The notes: a model not told the origin generated them from the sequence alone. A DNA stretch of 64,000 nt from Acetobacteroides hydrogenigenes (GCF_004340205.1 NZ_SLWB01000003.1:124001-188000); one strand, 5' to 3'. Shown: positions 34,241 through 46,609, counted from the stretch's first letter. Made by a program: numbers and translations.

Positions 34241-35212
34241 CTAGTCGCTTATCGGGAGCTGCATGGTAGCAGTACCCTTTCTTAAGTTTACGAAGATAAG
34301 CGGATAGCCATCGGCAACAAGCCCCATTTCTTTTGCTGTGCTTGCCAGCAAGCTGTACACATCTTCCAGATTCGTTTCTTTGATGTTAAAGGTAGCTTCT
34401 AACGTTTCAACGCGCGAAAAGAGCGCCAGCGAGCTGTTAGGAAACCGGTTAATCTCTTCGTTTCTTACGGGTACACCGGTGATGATAATTAGCGTATCGT
34501 TGAAAGGGCTATTGGCGTATTGGATAAAGGGATGCCCAACAATGGTGGGCTTTGGAATTGACGCATAAATTCTGCGCAGCTCGTCTATAGCGGTATTGTT
34601 TTTTCGACGAGTGAGGTACGATTTGCGGATCAGGGCTTTGAAATCGCGAACGATTCCCTTTTTGACCGTAATGTTAAGCGGTTTGCTATTCATCATGCAA
34701 TCCATAGCCAACGAGTTAAGCTCGTTGCGGAGATTTCGCTTTACCGAAAAATATAGAAGGTAGACCTTCACCTTCTTCCATATAGAGTTGGGGAGTTCTA
34801 CTTCTAAGCTTGCCTCCACTGTGGTGATCCTCTTTTGGTACGAAAGGTTTAAGATTAGTTCCCCATCTGATTCTTGCTCGTAGTTCACTTGGTAAATGAT
34901 GCTTTCGTATCGTCTAGACTCTTTTTGTTGTACGAACCCAGCTGTTCCATTCTTGTTCTTCCATTGGTAGATGTAAGGCTTTCCCTTTGCGGAGGAGTCT
35001 ATTTGAAAACGATCGAACTTGTTGTAAAAGAATTTGCTTCGGCTGATCCAGTAGTTAGGGTCGGCTAATTTTTGGAATACAAGGCGAGGTGGACACTTTA
35101 TGCCGATGGATTCTTGCACCGAAAGGTTTGATGGCATGAATACATAGATGATGATAGAAAAGAGCGCAAATAGTATAAGCAGGCGCATTATGATTCTAAA
35201 CCATCTTCTCAT
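34241..35212 (-). CDS. Membrane-anchored SRPBCC protein with possible effector-binding C-terminus
   Basis: A 323-residue protein: an N-terminal membrane anchor (about 8-28), an SRPBCC/START-like polyketide-cyclase region at about 35-180 (CPPRLVFQKLADPNYW), and a second part at about 185-320 whose order (PTIVGHPFIQY...IIITGVPV...GYPLIFVN) resembles GyrI-like small-molecule-binding domains. The role is not known; binding of a hydrophobic ligand is a guess. It is on the strand opposite to clpB, 198 bases away. Confidence 0.6.
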   Translation of the reverse strand: MRRWFRIIMRLLILFALFSIIIYVFMPSNLSVQESIGIKCPPRLVFQKLADPNYWISRSKFFYNKFDRFQIDSSAKGKPYIYQWKNKNGTAGFVQQKESRRYESIIYQVNYEQESDGELILNLSYQKRITTVEASLEVELPNSIWKKVKVYLLYFSVKRNLRNELNSLAMDCMMNSKPLNITVKKGIVRDFKALIRKSYLTRRKNNTAIDELRRIYASIPKPTIVGHPFIQYANSPFNDTLIIITGVPVRNEEINRFPNSSLALFSRVETLEATFNIKETNLEDVYSLLASTAKEMGLVADGYPLIFVNLRKGTATMQLPISD

Positions 35213-35410
35213 ACATCACTTGTTTAATTGCTAATTTACGGAGTTCGATAGGTTAAAATCAAGGTGAATTTTGTGCAGATAGCTACGCTGATTATACTTT
35301 TTACGTGTGAAATATTGTCAGATTTGTTCGAATGATCTGAAAAAATGTCGTAGATTTTGGGAATGGCAAGTATGTTGATTGGGTATTAAGCACAAAAAAG
35401 GAGACGCAAA

Positions 35411-38008
<2,598 letters not shown>

Positions 38009-38026
38009 GGCATTGGATATTGAACA

Positions 38027-38075
38027 AGAAGGCCATCCGGGCAGAATACCGCTGTTTCGGATGGCCTTCTTTTTA
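38027..38075 (+). terminator. Rho-independent terminator after clpB
   Basis: AGAAGGCCATCCG (38027-38039) pairs perfectly with 38058-38070, followed by TTTTT. The remaining 225 bases to 38300 show no gene. Confidence 0.88.
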
Positions 38076-38302
38076 CGCTACTACGTGCGAATTTTAACTT
38101 TAATAAAAGTAACAGACGGGAAGCGATAGGCATTATTTTGTCCTTATAGGAACTATTCTAGTTTAGGATACCTTGCTCTATTACAGTTCACAGTCTATTG
38201 AAACGATCTTTTGCATGACGATTAATGGATGAAAGCTTCACCGATCGAAGAATTCCCAAAGTTGTAGGGACATTACCAAGTAAGAACCCCTCCTAAAACA
38301 AA

Positions 38303-38322
38303 AAAGGCTCCGAAGAGCCTTT
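38303..38322 (-). terminator. Terminator of the serC-serA-DUF1015 cluster
   Basis: AAAGGCTC-CGAA-GAGCCTTT, followed on the minus strand by a TTTTTT-rich run. It lies eight bases after the DUF1015 stop. Confidence 0.85.
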
Positions 38323-38330
38323 CTATATGG

Positions 38331-39572
38331 TTAGTCCAACTTGTGGATTACGATACCCGAGCGGAGCTTAGGCTCGAACCAAGTTGTTTTTGGAGGCATG
38401 ATGTTGCCGGTGTCCGAAATGTTGATGAGCTGCTGCATGGTTACAGGGTAAAGAGCAAAAGCCACCTTCATCTCGCCGTTATCCACTCTGCGCTTAAGCT
38501 CGCCAAGACCACGGATACCACCAACGAAGTCGATACGCTTGTCGGTTCTGAGGTCCTTAATGCCAAGCACCTTGTCTAGAACTAGGTTCGAAAGAACGGT
38601 AACATCTAGGATTCCGATTGGGTCGTTATCGTCGTAGGTGCCAGCCTTAGCGGTTAGTGAGTACCACTTGCCATCGATGTACATCGAGAAGTTGTGAAGA
38701 GCGTTAGGTGTGTAGATATCTGCACCCATCTCCTTAATATCGAAATCTTCCGATAGCTTAGCAATAAGCTGCTCGGTGGTTAGACCATTAAGATCCTTAA
38801 CAACGCGGTTGTAGTCGATAATCTTCAGCTGGTTGTCTGGGAAGATAACCGCTAGGAAGAAGTTGTACTCCTCGTCGCCGGTGTGGTTAGGGTTAGCCTT
38901 CTTCTTCTCCTCGCCTACTAGCGCAGCAGCAGCGGTACGGTGGTGACCATCGGCAACGTAAAGCGCAGGAATTTCGGCAAAGATTTCGGTGATGCGCTTG
39001 TTAACGGCATCGTCCTCGATAACCCAGAACTTGTGACCAAAGCCATCGGCAGCAACGAAGTCGTACTCAGGAGCACTTGCAGCAACCACCTTAGCAATGA
39101 TGCTGTCCATTTCGGCAACCGCTGGATAGGCAAAGAATACAGGCTCTACGTTGGCGTTTTGGATGCGAACGTGAATCATGCGATCCTCTTCCTTATCCTT
39201 ACGTGTAAGCTCGTGCTTCTTGATCTTGCCGGTCATGTAGTCCTCGCAGTGACAAGCAGCAACCAATCCGTACTGGGTGCGGCCGTCCATGGTTTGAGCG
39301 TACACGTAGTACTTTTCGGTAGGATCTTGCTTAAGCCAGCCATTAGCCTGCCACTTCTTGAAGTTCTCAACAGCCTTGTCGTACACCTCTTGAGAGTGCT
39401 CGTCGGCGATTGGATCGAAGTCGATTTCTGGCTTGATGATGTGAAGCAGCGACTTTTCGCCAGCCTCAGCCTTAGCCTCAGCCGAGTTAAGCACGTCGTA
39501 AGGACGCGATGCTACTTCAGCAACAATATCTTTTGGGGGACGAACGCCCTTGAAAGGTTTAATTTTTACCAT
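38331..39572 (-). CDS. DUF1015 family protein
   Basis: A 413-residue protein of the DUF1015 family: IKPFKGVRPP and RPYDVLN at the start, YVADGHHR in the middle and a typical end. The DUF1015 family is often next to serA and serC in Bacteroidota, and a role in serine or related metabolism has been proposed from that neighbourhood. Here it is last of three same-strand genes, 58 bases after serA. The biochemical function is not shown. Confidence 0.9.
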   Translation of the reverse strand: MVKIKPFKGVRPPKDIVAEVASRPYDVLNSAEAKAEAGEKSLLHIIKPEIDFDPIADEHSQEVYDKAVENFKKWQANGWLKQDPTEKYYVYAQTMDGRTQYGLVAACHCEDYMTGKIKKHELTRKDKEEDRMIHVRIQNANVEPVFFAYPAVAEMDSIIAKVVAASAPEYDFVAADGFGHKFWVIEDDAVNKRITEIFAEIPALYVADGHHRTAAAALVGEEKKKANPNHTGDEEYNFFLAVIFPDNQLKIIDYNRVVKDLNGLTTEQLIAKLSEDFDIKEMGADIYTPNALHNFSMYIDGKWYSLTAKAGTYDDNDPIGILDVTVLSNLVLDKVLGIKDLRTDKRIDFVGGIRGLGELKRRVDNGEMKVAFALYPVTMQQLINISDTGNIMPPKTTWFEPKLRSGIVIHKLD

Positions 39573-39597
39573 AGGAACAATAAATTTTAGGGAAGGA

Positions 39598-39622
39598 AGC
39601 GGCCTAAGAAGCTTAGACCGCT
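39598..39622 (-). terminator. Imperfect hairpin after serA
   Basis: AGCGG-CCTAAG and its near-complement (CTTAGACCGCT) form a stem with one mismatch in the 58-base gap between serA and the DUF1015 gene. It could weaken readthrough into the DUF1015 gene. Confidence 0.4.
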
Positions 39623-39630
39623 ATAAAATA

Positions 39631-40554
39631 CTACTTATTTACTTGGAAAGTTTTGTCGCCGTTCTTGATTAGGCCTACCACCTGACGGGCAGCAGCAAGA
39701 CCAGCATTAACGTTTGCCTCGGCAGTTTCAGCACCCATTTTCTTTGGGGTGAAGAATACGCGGTTGCCAAATTTTTCCTTAAGCTCAGCAGCAATTGCTG
39801 GTTCGATATCCGAAACGTACTTAAAGTCGGGACGCTCGGTCATCATCTTAACCATATCTGCTTCGTGAATAACCTCCTTACGAGCGGTGTTAACTAGCAC
39901 GCCACCCTTAGGCATCTTCGAAAGAAGATCGAAGTTGATCGAGTTCTTTGTTTTATCGTTAGCAGGAATATGCAGCGAAACGTAGTTGCAGGTAGCGTAA
40001 AGCTCCTCTACGGTAGAGCAAACCTTAACGCCTTCGGCAGCCATAGCCTCAGCAGTAACGAATGGGTCGAACGCGTAAACCTCCATTCCAAAGCCCTTTG
40101 CAATGGTTGCCACGCAGCGGCCAACGTTTCCGTAGGCATGAATACCGATCTTTTTACCCTTCAGCTCGGCACCAGTTCCAGGTTGGAACGAGTTACGGGC
40201 AATATAGAGCATCATGCCAAAGGCAAGCTCGGCAACCGCATTCGAGTTCTGTCCTGGGGTGTTCATAGCCACAATACCCTTTTCGGTGCAAGCAGCAAGA
40301 TCAAGGTTGTCGTAACCGGCACCAGCACGTACCACTACCTTAAGGTTCTTAGCAGCTTCAACCACCTCACGGGTTACCTTGTCGCTACGAACAATAAGTC
40401 CGTCAACATCGGCAACTGCCTTTAGAAAATCGTCGTTCGAAGTATACTTTTCGAGAAGGGCCAATTCGAATCCAGCCGCTTCAACTATCTTTCTGATACC
40501 ATCAACAGCTTCCTTAGCAAAGGGTTTCTCTGTTGCAACGAGTACTTTAGCCAT
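39631..40554 (-). CDS. serA: D-3-phosphoglycerate dehydrogenase, short lysine type
   Basis: A 307-residue enzyme that oxidises 3-phosphoglycerate to 3-phosphohydroxypyruvate, first step of serine synthesis. The NAD motif reads IHAYGNVG with Ala in place of the first Gly. Arg (NTARKEV) and Glu (SDIEPA) of the catalytic set are present, but the usual His in TPH is replaced by Lys in TPKKMGAET, as in type III-K SerA (known from Entamoeba histolytica). It has no ACT or ASB regulatory domain, so serine feedback is probably absent. It follows serC. Confidence 0.93.
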   Translation of the reverse strand: MAKVLVATEKPFAKEAVDGIRKIVEAAGFELALLEKYTSNDDFLKAVADVDGLIVRSDKVTREVVEAAKNLKVVVRAGAGYDNLDLAACTEKGIVAMNTPGQNSNAVAELAFGMMLYIARNSFQPGTGAELKGKKIGIHAYGNVGRCVATIAKGFGMEVYAFDPFVTAEAMAAEGVKVCSTVEELYATCNYVSLHIPANDKTKNSINFDLLSKMPKGGVLVNTARKEVIHEADMVKMMTERPDFKYVSDIEPAIAAELKEKFGNRVFFTPKKMGAETAEANVNAGLAAARQVVGLIKNGDKTFQVNK

Positions 40555-40586
40555 AGTATAAAGTTCTATTCGGTTAGTTATGTAAA

Positions 40587-40618
40587 AAAGGTTGACCGTA
40601 CAGAAACAGCCAACCTTT
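40587..40618 (-). terminator. Hairpin between serC and serA
   Basis: AAAGGTTG (40587-40594) pairs with CAACCTTT (40611-40618) with T's on the minus-strand exit. It lies between the two genes, so it is either a partial terminator or an mRNA-processing structure. Confidence 0.55.
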
Positions 40619-40633
40619 ATATGTTATTTATGA

Positions 40634-41704
40634 CTACGCGTTTTTCTTTTCGAACTCGCGCATGCAATCAATCAAAGCCTTAACGCTTTCGATAGGAAGA
40701 GCGTTGTAGGTAGAAGCACGGAAACCACCAACCAAACGGTGACCCTTAAGACCTTCCATTCCTTGGCTCTTAGCGAACTCTAGGAATTCGGCTTCCTTCT
40801 CCTTGTACTCAGGAGCCATAACGAAGCAGATGTTCATTAGCGAACGGCTTTCCTTCTCGGCAGTTCCCATGAACATTGGGTTGCGGTCGATTTCATCGTA
40901 AAGAAGCTGCGCCTTAGCCTTGTTAAGCTCGTACATCTTCTCAACGCCACCCATTTGCTTCATCCACTTAAGGGTTTCGTTTACGGCGTAAATTGCAAAT
41001 ACGGGAGGGGTATTGAACATAGAACCTTCCTTGATGTGGGTTCTATAGTCAAGCATCGTTGGGATTTGACGGCTAACCTTGCCAAGGATGTCCTCGCGGA
41101 TAAGCACGAAGGTAACACCAGCAGGTCCAAGGTTCTTTTGAGCACCACCGTAAATCATGCCATACTTAGTTACATCAACAGGACGGCTCATGATATCAGA
41201 AGACATGTCAGCAACTAGGGTTACAGGACAGTCAATATCGTGATGAATTTCGGTACCGTAAATGGTGTTGTTAGTAGTGATGTGTACGTAGTCTAGATCC
41301 GAAGGAATGTTGATATTCTTAGGGAAGTAGCTGAAGTTGCTATCAGCCGATGAAGCAAGAACTTCAACCTCGCCGAAAAGCTTGGCTTCCTTGATGGCCT
41401 TCTTAGCCCAAACACCAGTTTCGATGTAACCAGCCTTCTTTTCCATAAGGTTGAAAGGCACCATCGCAAACTGAAGGCTAGCACCACCGCCTAGGAAAAG
41501 AACGTGGTAGTTATCAGGAGCACCAATTAGCTCCTTGAAGTTCTTTTGAGCCTCTTCCATAATGGGCTCAAAGTACTTGGTACGGTGAGATATTTCGATT
41601 AGAGAAAGACCTATACCGTTTAGGTCGCGTACTGCATTTGCAGTATTCTCAATAACCTGTGGGGCCAAGATACATGGACCAGCGCTGAAGTTATGTTTTT
41701 TCAT
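40634..41704 (-). CDS. serC: Phosphoserine aminotransferase
   Basis: A 356-residue PLP enzyme that converts phosphohydroxypyruvate to phosphoserine (and acts in vitamin B6 synthesis in some bacteria). It starts with the typical [12 protein letters not shown]; the PLP lysine is in [13 protein letters not shown]; the end has [15 protein letters not shown]. First gene of the serine cluster; serB is not in the window. Upstream is AT-rich without a clear -7 element. Confidence 0.96.
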   Translation of the reverse strand: MKKHNFSAGPCILAPQVIENTANAVRDLNGIGLSLIEISHRTKYFEPIMEEAQKNFKELIGAPDNYHVLFLGGGASLQFAMVPFNLMEKKAGYIETGVWAKKAIKEAKLFGEVEVLASSADSNFSYFPKNINIPSDLDYVHITTNNTIYGTEIHHDIDCPVTLVADMSSDIMSRPVDVTKYGMIYGGAQKNLGPAGVTFVLIREDILGKVSRQIPTMLDYRTHIKEGSMFNTPPVFAIYAVNETLKWMKQMGGVEKMYELNKAKAQLLYDEIDRNPMFMGTAEKESRSLMNICFVMAPEYKEKEAEFLEFAKSQGMEGLKGHRLVGGFRASTYNALPIESVKALIDCMREFEKKNA

Positions 41705-41866
41705 TGCTACGTATATGTTAAATTCGACTGATTTCAGAGTTAGGTAAAAATGCGAAAAAAATATTTATAGCACAACCATATTGATTATGGTATATAATAC
41801 TTTTTCCTTGCCAAAATTACAGTTTAAAACCAAATCTTAAATATCACGAACAATTTTTAGCTATAT

Positions 41867-42583
41867 CTAAGACTCGGCTACCAATTTCCCTGATTTTAGT
41901 ACAGGTATAATTTTTGCTAAATCGAGAGTATGGCACAGCTTAATGCTTGAGTCCATCTTGTAGTTTCTCAAACGACCTCGTTGTGAAGCTTTTTCAATGT
42001 AACCGAGCAGGTCATTCTCGGCCATTGCCCACAAATCAAGCGAGGCTAGTGCAGAATCGCATTTTGCTGTAAAACGATCGGTACGCAGCAGCTGCTCAAC
42101 TAAGGCTCCTGCAAATACAGAATCTTCGAGGCAGAAGCGGTTTTTCCAGCCCGAACAAAGAATTATTACATCGCTATCCTGCCGAACAAGCCAATTAGCC
42201 AAGGCCGTTAAGTTAAGATACGAGCCAATGACAACCCTCTTGCACAATGCCGCTTTCTGAATAGTTTTAGTTCCATTGGCCGTACTATAAATAAGCGTTT
42301 TACCTAGAACTACATCGGGGGTGAAATTTTCGGGTCCAATGTCAAAATCGGCAAAATCGGCCTTAATACCTTTTCGTTCGCATGCAACAAGGTAGCCATC
42401 CTCCTTGTACCTGCGTGCTTCTTCGACATCTTCTATCGGGATTATTTCTTGTACGCCATTGGCAAACGCATAGCATATTGCCGAAGATGCTCGAAAAATG
42501 TCTACCACAACCACAACCTGATCGTCACGATGCTGCGTGCCGAATATTGCGGGAGAGAAGCAAACCTCTACCTTTCTTTTCAT
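41867..42583 (-). CDS. 2-phosphosulfolactate phosphatase family protein
   Basis: A 238-residue protein of the ComB family: VVVDIFRASSAICYAFANG, the GKTLIYSTANGTKTI stretch and an ILCSGWKNRFCLEDSVFAG motif. ComB removes phosphate from 2-phosphosulfolactate in coenzyme M or sulfolactate synthesis. ComA and ComC are not present here, so in this organism the enzyme may serve sulfolactate or sulfonolipid-type metabolism; that is a guess. It follows the WalJ-like gene by four bases. Confidence 0.85.
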   Translation of the reverse strand: MKRKVEVCFSPAIFGTQHRDDQVVVVVDIFRASSAICYAFANGVQEIIPIEDVEEARRYKEDGYLVACERKGIKADFADFDIGPENFTPDVVLGKTLIYSTANGTKTIQKAALCKRVVIGSYLNLTALANWLVRQDSDVIILCSGWKNRFCLEDSVFAGALVEQLLRTDRFTAKCDSALASLDLWAMAENDLLGYIEKASQRGRLRNYKMDSSIKLCHTLDLAKIIPVLKSGKLVAES

Positions 42584-42587
42584 TCTT

Positions 42588-43361
42588 CTATATTGCAAAA
42601 AGTTCGGTTACCGTATCCTGATATGCAACCTCAACTTCTAGTTTAATTCCTTTTGATTCCAATTCGGTCCTAACGGTTGCCAAGGCAAGATCGTAGGTAT
42701 TGCTATTCTTGCTAACGTGGGCCAAAAACACCTTTTTAAGATTCGGATGATAGCAGCTACAGATTAGCCGTCCCGAATCCTCGTTCGAAAGGTGCCCCTG
42801 CTCACTATGAATACGCTGCTTCAGGTAGTAAGGATAACCGCAGCTTTGAAGCATATCAAAGTTGTAGTTGGCCTCCAGAACCATTATGTCGACATTGGTA
42901 AAATGGGTAAGTATCTCCTCGGTGTAGCAGCCTATATCCGTCGAAATGGCCATCCGTTTTCCGTTAGATCCTTCAACCCGAAATCCTATCGTTCGGACGG
43001 CATCATGGCTTACATTAAAGGGGATAAACCGAACGCCTTCGATATCAAATTCGCCTTCGATAAAACGCAAATTCTCTGGGGCAATTTTCCCGAGACACGA
43101 TGCCGATACCCTGTAGCTTTCTGGCGTAATGTAAATGGGCAGGTTAAGCTTGCGTGAAAGGATACCCACTCCCCTTATATGATCGTTATGCTCGTGCGTT
43201 ACCAAAATTGCCTTAAGCATAGATGGATTGAGACCGAGGTTATGCATTCGACCGATAAGCGTCTTTGCGCTAAACCCAGCATCTATAAGAAAAGGTATTC
43301 CGCAAACGTCCAAATAGGTCGAATTCCCTTCACTTCCACTCCCAAGAACTGAAATTTTCAT
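42588..43361 (-). CDS. Metallo-beta-lactamase-fold hydrolase, WalJ/YycJ-like
   Basis: A 257-residue MBL-fold protein starting with KISVLGSGSEGNSTYL, with metal-binding VTHEHNDH and a late histidine in LAHVSKNSN. This matches the YycJ/WalJ family, implicated as nucleases linked to DNA repair and cell-wall control in Firmicutes. No WalK/WalR genes are nearby. It leads a two-gene operon with the ComB-like gene. Confidence 0.88.
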   Translation of the reverse strand: MKISVLGSGSEGNSTYLDVCGIPFLIDAGFSAKTLIGRMHNLGLNPSMLKAILVTHEHNDHIRGVGILSRKLNLPIYITPESYRVSASCLGKIAPENLRFIEGEFDIEGVRFIPFNVSHDAVRTIGFRVEGSNGKRMAISTDIGCYTEEILTHFTNVDIMVLEANYNFDMLQSCGYPYYLKQRIHSEQGHLSNEDSGRLICSCYHPNLKKVFLAHVSKNSNTYDLALATVRTELESKGIKLEVEVAYQDTVTELFAI

Positions 43362-43400
43362 CGCTATTATCCCAACTGCATATTAGCATTGTAGTAACAG

Positions 43401-43430
43401 AAAAGGCGTAGGCAATGCCCACGCCTTTTT
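43401..43430 (-). terminator. Terminator of gcvT
   Basis: AAAAGGCGT (43401-43409) pairs with ACGCCTTTT (43421-43429) and inner GGC/GCC pairs; T's follow on the minus strand. It lies 20 bases after the gcvT stop. Confidence 0.85.
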
Positions 43431-43448
43431 ATATGATTGCTACTAAAC

Positions 43449-44552
43449 CTATCCTTTATAGAAAGGAAGCTTAGCAACCTTTGCCTTAAGCAGCTTACCA
43501 CGAACGCTTAAGCAGATTTCGGTTCCAACCTTTGCGAACTCTGGCTTCACGTATCCCATACCAATACCAATCTTAAGCATTGGCGACATGGTTCCAGAGG
43601 TTACCTCGCCGATTACGTTACCCTCTGCATCGCAAAGATCGTAGTGCTGGCGTGGAATTCCACGGTCGATCATTTCGAAACCAACAAGCTTACGGCTTAC
43701 GCCTTCCTTCTTTTGCTTCAAAAGAAGCTCCTTGTCGATGAAGTTCTTCTCGTCGGTAAACTTGGTAATCCAACCCAAACCAGCCTCGATTGGCGAGGTA
43801 GTATCGTTGATGTCGTTTCCGTATAGGCAGAAGCCCATTTCGAGACGGAGGGTATCACGAGCTCCTAGGCCGATTGCACGGATGCCTTCTTCCTTACCTG
43901 CTTCGAAGATTGCCTTCCAAAGCTTTTCACCATCCTCATTAGCTACGTAGATTTCGCAACCACCAGCACCGGTATATCCTGTTGTAGAAAGAATAGCATT
44001 CTTAATGCCGGCAACATTTACCTTACGGAAGGTGTAGTACTCCATATCGGTAATAGTTTCCTCGGTAATCTTTTGAACAACCTGCATGGCCAATGGTCCT
44101 TGGATAGCAAGCTGGCAGATTTCATCTGAAGCGTTATAGATCTCCTTACCTGGAGTAAAACCGAACGCCTTGCCCTGCTCTACAATCCAGTTCCAATCCT
44201 TTTCGATATTGGCCGCATTGATTACTAGAAGATAGGTTTCGGCATCGATACGGTAAACCAGAAGGTCGTCTACAATACCGCCCTTACCGTTAGGAAAGCA
44301 AGAGTATTGAACCTTACCATCGAATAGAGCAGCAACATCGTTAGAGGTGATGTACTGTACAAAGTCGAAAGCCTTTGGCCCTTTTACCCAAACTTCGCCC
44401 ATGTGGCTAACGTCGAATACGCCTACCTTCTCGCGAACGGTAGCGTGCTCTTCGTTAATACCAAAGTACTCAACAGGCATGTTATACCCTGCAAAAGGAA
44501 CCATTCGAGCACCTAGCTCTATGTGAAAATTTGTAAAAGCTGTAGTTTTCAT
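43449..44552 (-). CDS. gcvT: Aminomethyltransferase (glycine cleavage T protein)
   Basis: A 367-residue T protein of the glycine cleavage system. It takes the aminomethyl group from H protein to tetrahydrofolate, releasing ammonia. Seen are [12 protein letters not shown] at the start, [19 protein letters not shown], and the end [11 protein letters not shown]. gcvH and gcvP are elsewhere. Glycine cleavage links to the serine cluster just downstream on the same strand, though not in one operon. A good promoter lies just upstream. Confidence 0.96.
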   Translation of the reverse strand: MKTTAFTNFHIELGARMVPFAGYNMPVEYFGINEEHATVREKVGVFDVSHMGEVWVKGPKAFDFVQYITSNDVAALFDGKVQYSCFPNGKGGIVDDLLVYRIDAETYLLVINAANIEKDWNWIVEQGKAFGFTPGKEIYNASDEICQLAIQGPLAMQVVQKITEETITDMEYYTFRKVNVAGIKNAILSTTGYTGAGGCEIYVANEDGEKLWKAIFEAGKEEGIRAIGLGARDTLRLEMGFCLYGNDINDTTSPIEAGLGWITKFTDEKNFIDKELLLKQKKEGVSRKLVGFEMIDRGIPRQHYDLCDAEGNVIGEVTSGTMSPMLKIGIGMGYVKPEFAKVGTEICLSVRGKLLKAKVAKLPFYKG

Positions 44553-44580
44553 AGTGCGTTAAGCAATTTTGTGTCTAAGG

Positions 44581-44610
44581 CAAAGGTAGCGTTTTTCGGG
44601 AAGGGCCAAA
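44581..44610 (-). promoter_or_regulatory. gcvT promoter (TTTG-N18-TACCTTTG)
   Basis: On the minus strand TTTG (44607-44610), an 18-base spacer, and TACCTTTG (44581-44588) match the Bacteroidota -33/-7 pattern. The -7 element ends 28 bases before the ATG. No glycine riboswitch is seen. Confidence 0.75.
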
Positions 44611-44792
44611 TGTTTTTTGACATATAAGGCCCGTTTTTATAAAAATTGAAAAAAAACGCGAACGATAGTTGAAAAAGTGAAAGCAATCGCCGTAATATTG
44701 CTAATTCAAAACCAAACAACAAATTCAGCATTCGCTACATGTAAGGTTGTTTTGATTGATTTACTGGCAAATAACGAAATAGAGGGGATATT

Positions 44793-46358
44793 GTGACACC
44801 AATTATAAAAAGCAAGCCCAAGATACTTCTTGTTGATAGCGACATCAACCTACTCAATAAGCTCGCCCAGCTCTTGGAGCACATCGACTGCGACATATAC
44901 AAGGTTACCAATGGAATGGAAGCTTTTGAGCTGGCCCTTCGAATTAACTTTGACCTTATCATTTCGGAGCTTTTCCTTCCAGAATTAGACGGTAACGAGC
45001 TCGTAAAAAGGATTCGTCAGCTTAGCAACGGTAAAGAATGCGTTTTCGTATTCCTTACCAGCGCCATTAGCGAGGATATGCAGGTAAAGTGCATATCCGA
45101 TGGAGCCGACAACGTCATCGTAAAACCTATAAGGGAAAAGATATTCCAAACTAAGGTAGAGGGCTACATTTCAAGAATCATCGAAACCAAGTACATCCAA
45201 AAAAGACGCTTTAGGCACAACCTTAGCGCAGACTTGGGCGAAATCCTACTTTGTAAGACGGCAGGCTCGCGCACTAAAATAGCCAACGTAGACTTAAAGG
45301 TAAACGAGGTAACCTCCTACTGCGAGTTCGAAAATGTTTTTGCCGCTAAAAACGTTTGGATGATCTTTATTGACGACAAGGCCACCTGGGCCATCAACCT
45401 AATCTACCGAATGGCCCGGCATGTTGGAGCGAGCATTCCCATTTGGCTTATCGCCTGTCGAAAAGCATCCGAATTGCAGCAGCTCAACTTTATAGAAAAC
45501 GGAGGATTTGGGGTGCTTATAAAGTACAAGAACCCCGAAATTCTTTCGCATCAGATAAAAGTTCTAATCGATCGCGAAATCAACATAAAGAACCAGTACG
45601 TAAGCTCCATAAAGCAGGCTGTGCTGACCTCTCCGGTTCACTTTGCCCCAATGTACGAAGAGGATTTCCCGTCGTTCAGGCTACAGGTAAAGTACGAGCC
45701 GTATACGAAACCAGCTGGGGGCGACTTCTACGAAATCGTTAAGCTAGACAACGGCAACACCCTTATCCTACTAGGCGATGTTATGGGTAAAAAGTGGGGC
45801 GCATGGTTCTTTGCCAATGCGTACTTGGCCTACATCCGGGCTAGCCTCAAAGTTTTCCCCACCCAAAAGCAGCTTGAGGTTGGCAACAACCTGGGACTTC
45901 TGCTAAGCGAGATCAACCAGTTTTTGTACAAAGACATCCAGCTATCGGATGCGTTTACTACGCTTACGGCTATGCTGATAGCTCCGGATCAACAACAGGT
46001 TAAGCTAGCTTCGGCAGGTGCCATCTACCCCATTTTCTACTCTAAAAAGGATAGGGCAGCCTCTGTTGTAACCATAAAAGGGAAAATCCTCGGAATCGTT
46101 GAAGAAGAAAAGTATACGGTTGAAGCATTAACCGTTGCGCCTGGCGACAAGGTAGTTCTGGTAACCGATGGCTATACCGAAGCCTACGATACAACAAAGG
46201 AGAAGCTAATTGGGATCGCCAAAATTGCCGCGACGCTAGAAATGCCCCTCAACAAGGGTATTACCAATCTCGACAAACTGGAGCAATCGATCATGGCCAA
46301 CAACAGCATCGATTCGTTTAACGACGACCGCACCATGCTGCTCGTGGAGTTTAAGTAG
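44793..46358 (+). CDS. Receiver-domain PP2C-type protein phosphatase with Glu at the phosphorylation site
   Basis: A 521-residue protein. Receiver domain at about 10-125: acidic D15 and D17, T89 and K111 are normal, but the phospho-acceptor place is E59 (LIISELFLPELDG). A middle part (about 145-265) has a receiver-like pattern as well but lacks the key residues. The C-terminal SpoIIE/PP2C-type domain (about 285-521) has metal residues D311 (GGDF), D329 (GDV), D459 (TDG) and D511/D512. GTG 44793 is the best start. It probably works in a partner-switch pathway; no anti-sigma or antagonist gene is next to it. Confidence 0.85.
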   Translation: MTPIIKSKPKILLVDSDINLLNKLAQLLEHIDCDIYKVTNGMEAFELALRINFDLIISELFLPELDGNELVKRIRQLSNGKECVFVFLTSAISEDMQVKCISDGADNVIVKPIREKIFQTKVEGYISRIIETKYIQKRRFRHNLSADLGEILLCKTAGSRTKIANVDLKVNEVTSYCEFENVFAAKNVWMIFIDDKATWAINLIYRMARHVGASIPIWLIACRKASELQQLNFIENGGFGVLIKYKNPEILSHQIKVLIDREINIKNQYVSSIKQAVLTSPVHFAPMYEEDFPSFRLQVKYEPYTKPAGGDFYEIVKLDNGNTLILLGDVMGKKWGAWFFANAYLAYIRASLKVFPTQKQLEVGNNLGLLLSEINQFLYKDIQLSDAFTTLTAMLIAPDQQQVKLASAGAIYPIFYSKKDRAASVVTIKGKILGIVEEEKYTVEALTVAPGDKVVLVTDGYTEAYDTTKEKLIGIAKIAATLEMPLNKGITNLDKLEQSIMANNSIDSFNDDRTMLLVEFK

Positions 46359-46609
46359 CACACCACTCCAAGGACATTATTTATGCCGTAGCTTAAGCTC
46401 TTTTTGGAGTGGGCCTTCTGCTAAGCCTGCTTCCCATTAAGTTTGAGGCTAGGGTAAAGGTCCCCTCTGAATGATTTATCCCTGCAAAGATAGGATCAGT
46501 CCGATAGCCCACCCTTGAAGGGCTTGTTGACCAACCCTATTGTGCAGGCGTAAGCCCTTAGATGGGAAGGATAATAAGGTTCGGCACAGTTTTATGAATA
46601 TTCTTCAGA

